A stretch of DNA of 33,751 nt from Streptomyces milbemycinicus. GTDB lineage: Bacteria; Actinomycetota; Actinomycetes; Streptomycetales; Streptomycetaceae. The stretch lies in NCBI RefSeq assembly GCF_002154605.1, contig NZ_MUNE01000044.1:1-33751 (forward strand). Reading direction: 5' to 3'. Shown piece by piece: positions 1-7,539 of this stretch. How positions within the stretch are numbered: position 1 is the stretch's first letter; each line of letters opens with the position of its first letter. The translations under genes were made by a program, and so were the position numbers. The notes under the pieces are model-generated. The model saw only the letters and a list, made by a program, of their open reading frames with translations, did no database searches and was not told the DNA's origin.

Positions 1-1394
1 GCCGTGGCCCCCTCCCCCACATGGCCCGCGGCCACCGAGCCGCCGCCGAAGCCCACGAACAGCACTCCGCTCAGCCCCACCAGCGTGATGTTGCCGAGCG
101 CGTCGGAGACCTGGAGGGAGGCGGAGTTGCTGCCCGCCTCCTTGGGGCCGGAGAGCTTGAGGAGCAGCACGCTGCCGCTGGAGATGACCAGCCCCATCCC
201 GTAGCCGCCGATCACCCACGCCACGGCGACCAGCCACGCGGGTACGGAGTCGATGAGCACCAGCGGGACCATGCCGATGGACAGCGCCATCAGGAGCATG
301 CCCGCCGCCATCAGCCGCTCGCGGTAGGGCTCCAGACGCGGGCGGCTCTGGGTGTACGAGCCGAGCGCCCAGGTCAGCCCGCCGCCGGTGAGCGAGAGCC
401 CGGCCGCCGTGGCCGACAGGCCGCGTTCGGTGACGAGCATCAGCGGCACGAAGCTCTCCGCGCCGAGGAAGGAGCCCGCCGCGACGCCGCGCAGCAGCAC
501 CACGGACGGCAGGCCGCGGGCGGCCCGGAAGGTGCCCTTGGGCAGCAGCCGCAGGACGCAGGGGACGAGCAGCGCGAGGCCGGCCGCGGCGGGGATCAGG
601 GAGATCCAGACCAGGTCCTGGCCCGCGTACTGCAGCAGGCCCGCGCCGGACGCGACGGCGAGTGCGAGGAGGATGCGGCGGCGGTTCATGGCCGGGGAGG
701 GCTCGCCCCGGTCCACCTTGCGCAGAGCGGGGAGCATCACCGCGAGCGGCAGCAGTATCAGTACCGGGATGGACAGGAAGACCCAGCGCCATCCGGCCTG
801 TTCGGTGACCGTCCCCGCGACCAGCGGCCCGACGATCACCGGCAGCACCCAGGCGGCGGAGAAGGACGCCAGCACGGCGGGTTGCAGCCGCTGTGGATAG
901 GCGCGGCCGACCAGTACGTACAGCGCGACGATCACCAGCCCGCCGCCGACCCCCTGCACCGCGCGCCCGCCCACGAACGTCCACATGTCCTGCGCCGAGC
1001 CGGAGACCACAAGACCGGCCCCGAAGGCCGCGATCCCGGCGAACAGCGGCGCGAGCGGCCCCCGGCGGTCGCACCACTCGCCCGACAGCGCCATCGCGAA
1101 CAGGCTCGCGGTGAAGTACGCGGAGAAGGCGTACGCGTAGAGCTCGACCCCGTCGAGGGCACGGGCCGCGACCGGCATCGCCGTGTTGACCGCGCTCGCC
1201 TCGAAGGCGATGAGGGAGACGACGGACACGATGCCGAGGGTGAGGGCGCGGTAGCGCCGCCCGAGTACGGAGCCGCCGCCACCTTCGGCTTCGTCGGCTT
1301 CGGCTTTCGCGTTGGCTATGTCTTCGGCTTCGGCTTCGGCTGGTGCGGTGGGACTGTCCGCGACGTCGGTGTCGCGCGGGTCGATAGCGGTCAT
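1..1394 (-). CDS. MFS transporter, C-terminus beyond the window
   Basis: Reading leftward from the ATG at 1394 the frame stays open to the window edge, giving about 464 residues of a drug-efflux type major facilitator. The N-terminus is an acidic, Ala/Glu-rich cytoplasmic tail of about 45 residues (repeated AEAEAE/AEADEAE), followed by regularly spaced hydrophobic segments. Family marks are GEWCDRRGPL after the second helix (MFS motif A, usually GxLaDrxGrr) and GGRAVQGVGGG in helix 4. The protein is probably a 12-14 TM proton antiporter; the substrate cannot be read from the sequence. The palindrome at 1394-1407 overlaps the start, so the mRNA is probably leaderless or nearly so, and repression by a TetR- or MarR-like regulator is likely. 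No regulator gene is adjacent on the right. Confidence 0.85.
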   Translation of the reverse strand, partial: MTAIDPRDTDVADSPTAPAEAEAEDIANAKAEADEAEGGGGSVLGRRYRALTLGIVSVVSLIAFEASAVNTAMPVAARALDGVELYAYAFSAYFTASLFAMALSGEWCDRRGPLAPLFAGIAAFGAGLVVSGSAQDMWTFVGGRAVQGVGGGLVIVALYVLVGRAYPQRLQPAVLASFSAAWVLPVIVGPLVAGTVTEQAGWRWVFLSIPVLILLPLAVMLPALRKVDRGEPSPAMNRRRILLALAVASGAGLLQYAGQDLVWISLIPAAAGLALLVPCVLRLLPKGTFRAARGLPSVVLLRGVAAGSFLGAESFVPLMLVTERGLSATAAGLSLTGGGLTWALGSYTQSRPRLEPYRERLMAAGMLLMALSIGMVPLVLIDSVPAWLVAVAWVIGGYGMGLVISSGSVLLLKLSGPKEAGSNSASLQVSDALGNITLVGLSGVLFVGFGGGSVAAGHVGEGAT

Positions 1395-1407
1395 TACGCC
1401 AGCGTAA
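1394..1407. promoter_or_regulatory. palindromic operator at MFS start codon
   Basis: TTACGC and GCGTAA form a perfect inverted repeat with a 2-bp spacer that begins on the A of the MFS ATG. Short palindromes of this kind in front of efflux genes are commonly bound by TetR-family repressors; that assignment is inference. Confidence 0.5.
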
Positions 1408-1488
1408 GAGGCGTTTCCGGGGGACACACCTGGCGCGGGACGTAGATCGCCTCGGCCCTCGGTCCTAGGCTCGGCAACCAGCCACGAT

Positions 1489-1523
1489 CGGCGTCACAGG
1501 TGTCGTCACAGGTGTCGTCACAG
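1489..1523. repeat. three 12-bp tandem units (TGTCGTCACAGG)
   Basis: Near-identical 12-bp units lie in tandem in the gap between the divergent MFS and lipoprotein genes. The first unit differs at two bases. They could be binding sites or simple slippage repeats. The rest of the 1408-1685 gap shows no gene. Confidence 0.6.
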
Positions 1524-1685
1524 ATTGGAAACCGGTCACCCAGGATTCGGTAAGCGACATCGGTTCGCCATGCTCACACCCATAGACTTTCGGCCAGGTC
1601 GCCACACCGCCTTCTCTGCGACGTTCAGCCCCAGCCTCACTCCATGCCTGGTCGTGGACGACCAGGCCCGCACCACGGGGGAATC

Positions 1686-2264
1686 GTGCCTTCCATCCGC
1701 CCATTTCTCGCCACTGCCATGTTTGTCACCGCGGCGCTCACCCTCACCGCCTGCAACGGCGGCAGCAGCGGCAACTCTCACTCCTCGAGAAGCCACGCCG
1801 TGAAGAAGGCCAACAAGAAGAAGTACGGCAAGAAGATCAAGAACGGGGGCGGGAACGGCAACAGCGGCTGCTCGACGACCACCAACGGCCGCAAGGTCAT
1901 CTGGGTCAACAACGTCGAAGGCGCGATGAACAACATCATCGCCAAGAACGCCAAGCGGCAGTGCACCACGAAGTCGCACCAGGGCAGGGCGTACCGGGCG
2001 GTCGGGGCGCTGCACACCTACTCCGTCGCCTCGGGCGGCGCCAAGGTGACGATCATCAGCAAGAAGGACTCCACGCAGCGGGCCCTCACCGCCCAGAACG
2101 GCGGCATCGCGCACATCAAGACGTGTGCGGACCCGAAGGGCAAGCAGTACGACGGCGGGCAATCGAAGGTGGACGCCAGCGACTGCTGGGGCCGGAACTT
2201 CTACGAAATCACGGTCGACGGCAACGGCAAGATCACCGAGATGACCGAGATCTACGCGTCGTAA
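1686..2264 (+). CDS. small secreted lipoprotein, unknown function
   Basis: The GTG at 1686 follows a GGGGGA ribosome site at good spacing. The 192-residue product starts with a lipoprotein signal peptide (two Arg-poor residues, hydrophobic stretch, lipobox LTAC near residue 23), so it should be anchored to the outer face of the membrane. A Ser-rich and then Lys-rich linker (KKANKKKYGKK) follows. The mature domain has four further cysteines, suggesting two disulfides, and many Asn/Gly/Thr. It does not match a family I can name. A GC-rich hairpin follows the stop codon. Confidence 0.8.
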   Translation: MPSIRPFLATAMFVTAALTLTACNGGSSGNSHSSRSHAVKKANKKKYGKKIKNGGGNGNSGCSTTTNGRKVIWVNNVEGAMNNIIAKNAKRQCTTKSHQGRAYRAVGALHTYSVASGGAKVTIISKKDSTQRALTAQNGGIAHIKTCADPKGKQYDGGQSKVDASDCWGRNFYEITVDGNGKITEMTEIYAS

Positions 2265-2280
2265 GGCGTATGGGGCGACG

Positions 2281-2307
2281 GGGCCCGGGTCCCGGGTCCC
2301 GGGGCCC
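2281..2307. terminator. GC-rich hairpin between convergent genes
   Basis: Repeated GGGCCC/CCCGGG blocks can fold on both strands between the lipoprotein stop and the convergent exporter stop. There is no T-tract, which is usual for Streptomyces. Confidence 0.4.
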
Positions 2308-2328
2308 GCACCGCCCTCAGGGCGACCG

Positions 2329-3756
2329 TTACGTCGTGAGCAGCACCCCGCCGTAGCCGACGCCCGCGACCACCACCCACGCACACAGCCCGAGCGCCGC
2401 CACGCGCCCGCCCGTACGGGCCAGCGAGGGCAGGTGCACCGCGCTGCCGAGGCCGAAGAGGGCGGCAGCGAGCAGCAGCTCTTGGGCGGTCGCGGCGGTG
2501 TCGAGCGCGGCGGACGGCAGCCGGTCCGTACTGCGCACGGCGACCATGGCCAGGAAGCCGAGGACGAACAGCGGCACGAGGGGTGGCCGCCGCGCCGCAG
2601 AGGCGGTACTTCCGGCTTCGTCACCGAGCCGCGCTTCCCCGCCGACCTGGTCCTGCTGGGCCGACTGGTCCTGCTGGGCCGACTGAGCCTGCTGGGCCGA
2701 CTGAGCCTGCTGGGCGGACTGAGCCTGCTCGGCCTGCTGGGTCTCCCGCGCCCGCCGGGCCCGTACGGAGACGGCGACCGCCGCGACGAGCGGCGCCAGC
2801 AGCGCCACCCGCATCAGCTTCACGAGCACCGCCTCGCCCAGCGCCGACGGCCCGGCCGTCTGTGCGGCGGCCACGACCTGCCCCACGTCGTGCACGCTCG
2901 CCCCGACCCACCGGCCGAACTGCGCGTCGCTGAGCCCCAGCGGGTGCTGGAGCAGCGGCAGTACGGCGATGGCGAGCGTCCCGCACAGCGTCACCAGCGC
3001 CACGGACGTCGCGACGTCGCGCTCGTCGCTGTCCGACACCTCGCTGACCGCGCCGATCGCGGACGCGCCGCAGATCGCGTAGCCGGTGGCGACCAGCAAC
3101 GACTGGTCGCCATGCAGCCCCATCCGGCGGCCGAGCCACCACGTGCCGAAGAACGTGGCCGCGACCACCCCGCACACCATCGCCACGCTCGCCCAGCCGA
3201 GGCCCAGCACATCGTCCAGGCTGAGCTTGAGCCCGAGCAGCACCACGCCCAGGCGCATCAACCGCTTCCCCGCGAACGACAGCCCGGCCCGGCCGCCGCC
3301 CCGTACGACCCCGCGCGTGCCCGGCAGATGCGCGGCGAGGATGCCCAGCACGACGGCAACGGTCAGCATCGGCACCCCTGGCACCGCCAGGTGCACCGCC
3401 CATGCCCCCGCCACGCCGAGCCCGCCGAGCCCCAGCCCGGGCAAGAGGACCCGGATCCGCGCCGCGCGGCGGGGCGCCGGAGGCGCCACGGCCTCGGGCG
3501 CGCCCGGTGCGGACGCTGTGCCGTGGGGCCCTGTGCCCGCGCCGGGCTCGCCCGACGGCCGCGCCGGAGTGCCGGGCGCGGGGTGCTCAGGCGCCGCGCC
3601 GCCCGCCGTAGGACACCCCGCCGCAGGACACACAGCCGCCCCGGGCCCCACGGCCGCACCGCGCACGCCCGGCGAGCCGCCGACGCCCGGCCCTCCGTCG
3701 GCGCCAGGCGCGCCGCCGCGCGCGTCCGTCAGCGCCATGGCCCGGCCCACCCGCAT
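2329..3756 (-). CDS. YeiH family (UPF0324) putative sulfite/sulfate exporter
   Basis: Multi-span membrane protein with the YeiH signature: VPMLTVAVVLGILAA, then a LSFAGKRLMRLGVVLLGLKLSL stretch and GYAICGASAIGA, then ASVHDVGQVVAA. These conserved polar positions within helices are typical of the family. The N-terminal tail of about 80 residues is Gly/Pro/Ala-rich and low in complexity. The cytoplasmic linker between late helices carries a tandem AQSAQQ repeat. Start choice is uncertain: ATG at 3786 and 3756 both follow GAGGGCG, and ATG 3738 is also possible. It lies downstream of a cysteine dioxygenase-like gene on the same strand. Cysteine oxidation yields sulfinate and then sulfite, so a sulfite-export role fits; this is inferred from context. 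Confidence 0.8.
   Translation of the reverse strand: MRVGRAMALTDARGGAPGADGGPGVGGSPGVRGAAVGPGAAVCPAAGCPTAGGAAPEHPAPGTPARPSGEPGAGTGPHGTASAPGAPEAVAPPAPRRAARIRVLLPGLGLGGLGVAGAWAVHLAVPGVPMLTVAVVLGILAAHLPGTRGVVRGGGRAGLSFAGKRLMRLGVVLLGLKLSLDDVLGLGWASVAMVCGVVAATFFGTWWLGRRMGLHGDQSLLVATGYAICGASAIGAVSEVSDSDERDVATSVALVTLCGTLAIAVLPLLQHPLGLSDAQFGRWVGASVHDVGQVVAAAQTAGPSALGEAVLVKLMRVALLAPLVAAVAVSVRARRARETQQAEQAQSAQQAQSAQQAQSAQQDQSAQQDQVGGEARLGDEAGSTASAARRPPLVPLFVLGFLAMVAVRSTDRLPSAALDTAATAQELLLAAALFGLGSAVHLPSLARTGGRVAALGLCAWVVVAGVGYGGVLLTT
2647..2738. repeat. 18-bp in-frame tandem repeat in exporter gene
   Basis: About five copies of an 18-bp unit (GACTGAGCCTGCTGGGCC and variants) encode repeated AQSAQQ/DQSAQQ in a loop of the exporter. 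Such an array is expected to vary in copy number between strains. Confidence 0.75.
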
Positions 3757-3832
3757 CGCCCTCGGCCTCGACTTCGGCCTCGGCATCGCCCTCGGCCAGG
3801 CATGACGGCCATTCCGGTGCGGCGCCGCGGGC

Positions 3833-4465
3833 TCACAGATCCTCACCCTCCGGCAGGGCGTACACGCGCCGGACGCTGCTGCCCAGCCGGGCGACATCCG
3901 CTCCGTAGACGTGGATGGAGATCGCCATGCCCGCACCCGCGTTCCACACCCTGTGGATATCTCCCGGCGGCGCGAACCCGGCCACCGAGCCGAGCGGATT
4001 GGTCACCTCCGCCACCGCGACCAGGCGGGAGGTGGTGCCGTCGGGGAGGAGGTCGTAGCGGCGCTCGCGTTCCTGGCCCTCGTGGACACCGGCCACGCAC
4101 CACGAGACGTGGTCGTGGATGGCGGTGTACTGACCGGGCAGCCAGACGAGGGCGACGACGGAGAAGCTGCCGTCGGGTTCGGCGTGCAGGAGGTGCTGGC
4201 GGTAGTTCGCGGCGTCGCCCTGCCGTTGGGCCGCGGTGAGCAGGTCGGGCGCGCCAAGGTGGGGGGCGAGGCGTTCGGCCACCAGTTGGGCGGTCAGGTC
4301 CGGCGCCAGGGCCCGACCGACGGCCTCGCGCACCTCGTCGACGAACATGCTGATACGCGCGGTACGGCACAAGGCGGACGGCGCGGAGGCAGACAGCGCG
4401 GAGGCGGACGGCGCAGAGACAGGCGACGCGGGGACGGGCGGCGCGGAGGCGGTCGGAGTGGTCAT
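3833..4465 (-). CDS. cysteine dioxygenase family cupin protein
   Basis: A 210-residue protein whose core matches the thiol dioxygenase cupin fold. AIHDHVSWCVAGVHEGQERERRY supplies the H-x-H iron ligands and the following Cys and Glu typical of the family; PGDIHRVWNAG supplies the third His. The family uses Fe(II) and O2 to oxidise cysteine (or 3-mercaptopropionate) to the sulfinic acid in the cytosol. The first 35 residues are a Ser/Ala/Pro low-complexity extension from short repeats, so the true start may be the internal Met near residue 40. It sits between the LysR gene and the YeiH exporter, all on one strand, suggesting one sulfur-compound catabolic unit. Confidence 0.83.
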   Translation of the reverse strand: MTTPTASAPPVPASPVSAPSASALSASAPSALCRTARISMFVDEVREAVGRALAPDLTAQLVAERLAPHLGAPDLLTAAQRQGDAANYRQHLLHAEPDGSFSVVALVWLPGQYTAIHDHVSWCVAGVHEGQERERRYDLLPDGTTSRLVAVAEVTNPLGSVAGFAPPGDIHRVWNAGAGMAISIHVYGADVARLGSSVRRVYALPEGEDL

Positions 4466-4540
4466 GGCCGCAGGGTCCTGCCGCCGGAACCATCACGTCC
4501 AACGACGGTTTCTTCGCGAACCTCAACAACTGCTTATGGG

Positions 4541-5446
4541 TCAGCAGCCGACCCGGTTCGCCGCCACCGCCTTCAGCTCCTCCAGCACCATCTCCGTCGC
4601 CGGCACCCGCAGATGCTCCCGCAGCACGTACGCCGAGACATGGCGGCGCGAGGCGGGCTCCAGGGCGCGGCCGGTGACCTTCCGGTGGCAGAGGAAGGAC
4701 AGGACGAGCCCGGGCATCATCGCCACGCCGAGCCCCGCCGCGACCATGCTCTGGATGACCAGGTTGTCGTCCGTCGTAAAGGCGATATCGGGGGCGAAGC
4801 CCTGCTCCGCGCACTCGTGCAGAAAGTTGGCGCGGCAGCGCAGACAGCCCGCTATCCACCGCTCCCCGCTCAGCTCCGCGAGCTTGACGGCCCGCCGCCG
4901 GGCCAGCGGATGGCCGGTGGGCAGCAGCACGGTCAGCTGGTCTTCGAGCAGCGGGATCTCGACCAGCTCGGCGGGGGCCTGCTCGCGCAGACCGGGGTAG
5001 GTGAAGGCGAGCGTGATGTCGCATTCGCCGCGCACCACCCGCCCCAGCGACTCGGGCGGCTCGCCTTCGAGCAGTTCCACCCGCACGCCCGGGTGGGCGG
5101 CCGCGAGGCGGGCCATGGCCTCGGGGATGAGGGTGGCATTCGCGCTGGGGAAGCCGCAGAGGCGTACGTGGCCGGCGCGCAGCCGGGTGATGGCGTTGAG
5201 CTGCTGCCGGGCGGCGGAGATGGAGTCGAGGATGACGTCGGCGTGGCGGGCCAGGGTCTCCCCGGCCTCGGTGAGCCGCATACCGCGGCCGACGCGGATG
5301 AAGAGCGGGCTGCCGACCTCCCGCTCTAGCGCCTTCATCTGCTGCGTGATCGCCGGTTGCGTATAGCCGAGGGAGCGGGCCGCGGCGGAGTACGAGCCGG
5401 CGCGGACCACCTCGTGGAACGTCCTGATGTGTCGGGAGTCGAACAC
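4541..5446 (-). CDS. LysR family transcriptional regulator
   Basis: About 301 residues, the normal LysR length. The N-terminal winged helix-turn-helix is clear (FHEVVRAGSYSAAARSLGYTQPAITQQMKALEREVG), followed by a periplasmic-binding-protein-like effector domain (HVRLCGFPSANATLIPEAM onward). The GTG at 5446 places VFDSRHIRTFHEVV at the N-terminus as in homologues; the open frame extends 75 bp further but without family-like sequence. The gene is 75 bp upstream of the dioxygenase gene in the same direction and probably controls the sulfur cluster in response to a thiol or sulfur metabolite. The effector cannot be read from the sequence. Confidence 0.85.
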   Translation of the reverse strand: MFDSRHIRTFHEVVRAGSYSAAARSLGYTQPAITQQMKALEREVGSPLFIRVGRGMRLTEAGETLARHADVILDSISAARQQLNAITRLRAGHVRLCGFPSANATLIPEAMARLAAAHPGVRVELLEGEPPESLGRVVRGECDITLAFTYPGLREQAPAELVEIPLLEDQLTVLLPTGHPLARRRAVKLAELSGERWIAGCLRCRANFLHECAEQGFAPDIAFTTDDNLVIQSMVAAGLGVAMMPGLVLSFLCHRKVTGRALEPASRRHVSAYVLREHLRVPATEMVLEELKAVAANRVGC

Positions 5447-5466
5447 CCTCGAATCATAAGCGCAAC

Positions 5467-5745
5467 TTGGGGTCCGGGCACATCTGCGCTCCCTCACTTT
5501 TGGATCACCCACCCAATCCACAAGCGCTACGGCCCCGGGACGATAACTCCCGCAAGGCCATCGCCCTCGCGGAGGAACTGTCGGAAGAGGCCGGCTCGGC
5601 CCACATCGACTGCGCCCATCTGCTCCTCGGGCTCGCCCGGATCGGCCGCGGGGCGGCGGCGGTGCTCGACGAGGCGGACCTGAGCGCGGAAACCCTCAGC
5701 GCGGCGGCCAACCCTGCCGGGAAACAGGCGACTTACGCACCGTAG
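5467..5745 (+). pseudogene. fragment of Clp N-domain (ClpA/ClpC-type) protein
   Basis: From about 5545 the frame reads SRKAIALAEELSEEAGSAHIDCAHLLLGLARIGRGAAAVLDE, one Clp R-repeat as found at the N-terminus of Hsp100 proteins and stand-alone ClpS/ClpN-like proteins. Sequence before it is not family-like and no good start or ribosome site is present. It ends soon after the first repeat, whereas the domain normally has two. It looks like a decayed remnant; a very short functional protein cannot be excluded. Confidence 0.45.
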
Positions 5746-5863
5746 AGCTCACGCCCCGCCGCCGGGGGCGGGCACCGGGAGCGGGCACCGGGGGCGGCGA
5801 CTGCCCCTGCGGCCGGGCGCGCGGCCCGTCCGCGCGACCGGCTCAATCAGGCAAGCTGGACCA

Positions 5864-6760
5864 ATGCCCCACTACACCTCCCACTACACCTCCCACTACA
5901 CCTCGTACGACGGCGCCGAACTCGCCTACCGAGTCCTTGAGTCCCGTACCGGCAGCGGCGCCGCCCGGCCGCCGCTCGTCTGTCTGGCCGGCGGGCCGGG
6001 GCGGAACGCCGCGTATCTGGGCGACCTCGGCGGGCTCGACGCCGAGCGCACCCTGGTCATCCCCGACAGCCGGGGCACCGGCGACTCCCCGCCCGCCACC
6101 GAACCGAGCGGCTACGCCTTTCCCAGCCTCGCCGAAGACCTCGAAGCGCTCCGCGGCCACCTAGGACTCGAACGGTTCGCGCTGCTCGCCCACGACGCGG
6201 CCGCCGCGACGGCCCAGGCGTACGCCGCCGCCCACCCCGAGCGGCTGACGCACCTCATCCTGGTCTGCCCCGGCGCGCGGATGCAGGGCGAACTCCCCCA
6301 GGACGCCCGCGAGATCTTCGAGGCCCGCGCCACCGAGCCGTGGTGGCCCGACGCCTCAGCCGCGGTCCAGCTGCTGCCCGACACCACGGACCTGGCCGAG
6401 GTGCGCAAACTGCTGCTCCAGGCCGCCCCCATGGCGTACGGCCGCTGGGACGAACCGCAGCGCGCACACGCCGCGAGCGAGGGCGAACAGCTGGGCCCGG
6501 TGCCGCGCGCGGGCTTCTGGCAGGGCGTGGACGAGGCGGCACGGCGGGCGGTGCTGGTGCAGCTGCGGGAGGTGGGGTGCCCGGTGCTGGTGGTGACCGG
6601 GGACCGGGACGCGGTGACCGGTATGCGCGCCGGTGAGCTGGTCGCGGAGTCCTTCCCGAACGGGCGGGTGCGGCCGCTGCACGGGGTGGGGCACTACCCG
6701 TGGGTCGACGAGCCGGAGCTCTTCCGCCCGGTGGTCGAGGAGTTCCTGACCCACACCTGA
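5864..6760 (+). CDS. alpha/beta hydrolase with Asp nucleophile elbow
   Basis: A 298-residue alpha/beta hydrolase. VCLAGGPGRN near residue 40 is the oxyanion-hole motif typical of S33 proline iminopeptidase-like enzymes, and IPDSRGTGDS follows as in that group. At the nucleophile elbow, where G-x-S-x-G is expected, it has LLAHDAAAA: Asp replaces Ser and the flanking glycines are alanines. Late Asp (VTGDRDAVTG) and His (HGVGHYPWVDEP) complete the triad. Asp nucleophiles are known in haloalkane dehalogenases and epoxide hydrolases; whether this protein is active on such substrates or is inactive is open. The N-terminus begins with a tandem HYTS repeat encoded by 12-bp units, so ATG 5864 may not be the only start in use. 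Confidence 0.85.
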   Translation: MPHYTSHYTSHYTSYDGAELAYRVLESRTGSGAARPPLVCLAGGPGRNAAYLGDLGGLDAERTLVIPDSRGTGDSPPATEPSGYAFPSLAEDLEALRGHLGLERFALLAHDAAAATAQAYAAAHPERLTHLILVCPGARMQGELPQDAREIFEARATEPWWPDASAAVQLLPDTTDLAEVRKLLLQAAPMAYGRWDEPQRAHAASEGEQLGPVPRAGFWQGVDEAARRAVLVQLREVGCPVLVVTGDRDAVTGMRAGELVAESFPNGRVRPLHGVGHYPWVDEPELFRPVVEEFLTHT

Positions 6761-6868
6761 CAGAACGCGCATCATGAACGGCGTATGTCAGTCGCATGGC
6801 AGCGCCCGCCGGGCCGTTGTGCCCCTCCGCCCCCGTCCCTATCGTCGAAGGCACGAGAGCACGACATC

Positions 6869-6940
6869 GGCCGTGTGCCCGAGTGGTTTAGGGACTCGCC
6901 TGCAAAGCGAGTTACGTGGGTTCGATTCCCGCCACGGCCT
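6869..6940 (+). tRNA. tRNA-Cys (anticodon GCA)
   Basis: The 7-bp acceptor GGCCGTG pairs with CACGGCC, followed by discriminator T as in tRNA-Cys. The anticodon arm CTCGC-CTGCAAA-GCGAG gives GCA, and the T-arm is GTGGG-TTCGATT-CCCGC. CCA is not encoded. The 3' half, from 6899, is the attachment core of the integrated element, which regenerates the gene exactly. Confidence 0.95.
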
Positions 6941-6941
6941 C
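6899..6941 (+). repeat. attL core, 43 bp
   Basis: Identical to 28309-28351. It begins in the anticodon stem and extends one base past the tRNA 3' end. Bases on either side of the two copies differ, so these limits are exact. Confidence 0.93.
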
Positions 6942-6966
6942 TGACTGCCTGACCAGGCAAAACGAA

Positions 6967-6996
6967 AGGGCGGCACCCCCGGAGGAGTGCCGCCCT
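6967..6996. terminator. bidirectional hairpin terminator inside left end of element
   Basis: AGGGCGGCAC and GTGCCGCCCT form a perfect 10-bp stem with a 10-nt loop. It lies 26 bp beyond the tRNA on element DNA, so it would stop tRNA transcription rightward and end the leftward element transcript. Confidence 0.7.
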
Positions 6997-7004
6997 GGGT
7001 CAGT

Positions 7005-7042
7005 CCGTCTCAGTTCCCGTCTCAGTTGATGACTGAGACGGG
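7005..7042. promoter_or_regulatory. integrase arm-type repeats, left end
   Basis: CCGTCTCAGTT occurs at 7005-7015 and 7017-7027 (12-bp period), with an inverted copy (ACTGAGACGGG) at 7032-7042. The same 11-mer recurs near the other att site at 28172-28182. Paired repeats at both ends are typical arm sites bound by the N-terminal domain of tyrosine integrases. The last two copies can also pair as an 11-bp hairpin. Confidence 0.6.
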
Positions 7043-7058
7043 ATGCCGGGGCCTAAGC

Positions 7059-7259
7059 TCAGGCTGAGCTAGGCCGCCGACAGCACACCACCGATCCGCC
7101 ACCGACCAGAGCGGTCAAAGCGGCGACGACATCCCAACGGTTCGCCGCCGCTGCCAGCCACAGAACAATGATCACGATCGCACCCCTGCCGGGGAGTCCG
7201 ACCGGGAGCGCACTACCGCCCGGAAACAGGTTTCGGGTACGGTCGGGAATAGAAGTCAT
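7059..7259 (-). CDS. small membrane protein, 66 aa
   Basis: The ATG at 7259 follows AAGAGGT at good spacing. The product has one clear membrane segment (GAIVIIVLWLAAAA, residues about 29-42) and a second weaker hydrophobic stretch (VVAALTALVGGGSVV). It is the last leftward gene of the element, after int, and ends just before the arm repeats. No family is recognised. A strongly structured segment lies 33-113 bp upstream of the start. Confidence 0.55.
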   Translation of the reverse strand: MTSIPDRTRNLFPGGSALPVGLPGRGAIVIIVLWLAAAANRWDVVAALTALVGGGSVVCCRRPSSA

Positions 7260-7291
7260 GCGTTACCTCTTCTCACTGTCGTAGGTACCTG

Positions 7292-7372
7292 ACCTCACGA
7301 CGGGAGGAACCTCAGTTCTCTGCTGGCAGGCGTGACTGAGGCAACTCCCGTCGACCTGAATGGCCGTGAGGT
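7292..7372. other. nested inverted repeats, candidate structured RNA
   Basis: Three nested pairs fall in register: ACCTCACG (7292-7299) with CGTGAGGT (7365-7372), CGACGGGAG (7298-7306) with CTCCCGTCG (7345-7353), and CCTCAGT (7310-7316) with ACTGAGG (7335-7341). The inner two stems are separated by a symmetric 3x3 internal loop. It lies between int and the 66-aa gene and could be a 5' leader structure of the small gene, a terminator of int, or a protein-bound cruciform. Confidence 0.55.
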
Positions 7373-7415
7373 TCCACTGAGCATACCGCGATCGCGGTTA
7401 CCAGCGAGACCAGGC

Positions 7416-7467
7416 AACCACAACATCTTGTAGCTACACGCCTCTTAAGGCACTACATCTTGTGGTT
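7416..7467. promoter_or_regulatory. paired repeats downstream of int
   Basis: ACATCTTGT is repeated at 7423-7431 and 7455-7463 (32 bp apart, about three helical turns), within an outer inverted repeat AACCACAA (7416-7423) and TTGTGGTT (7460-7467). The local sequence is AT-rich compared with its surroundings. This could be an excisionase or regulator site. No gene is seen in 7260-7539. Confidence 0.4.
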
Positions 7468-7539
7468 CACCTTATTTCTCGGGTTGCTGATCTAACGCAG
7501 GCTGCCGCATCCGACCAGGGCGTTTACCGCTCTACCTCC

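Noticed and set aside
21..1445. Long plus-strand open frame antisense to the MFS gene
   Set aside because: The protein is a His/Gln/Arg/Gly-rich mixture typical of the complement of GC-rich genes, with no domain; the minus frame gives a clear MFS protein.
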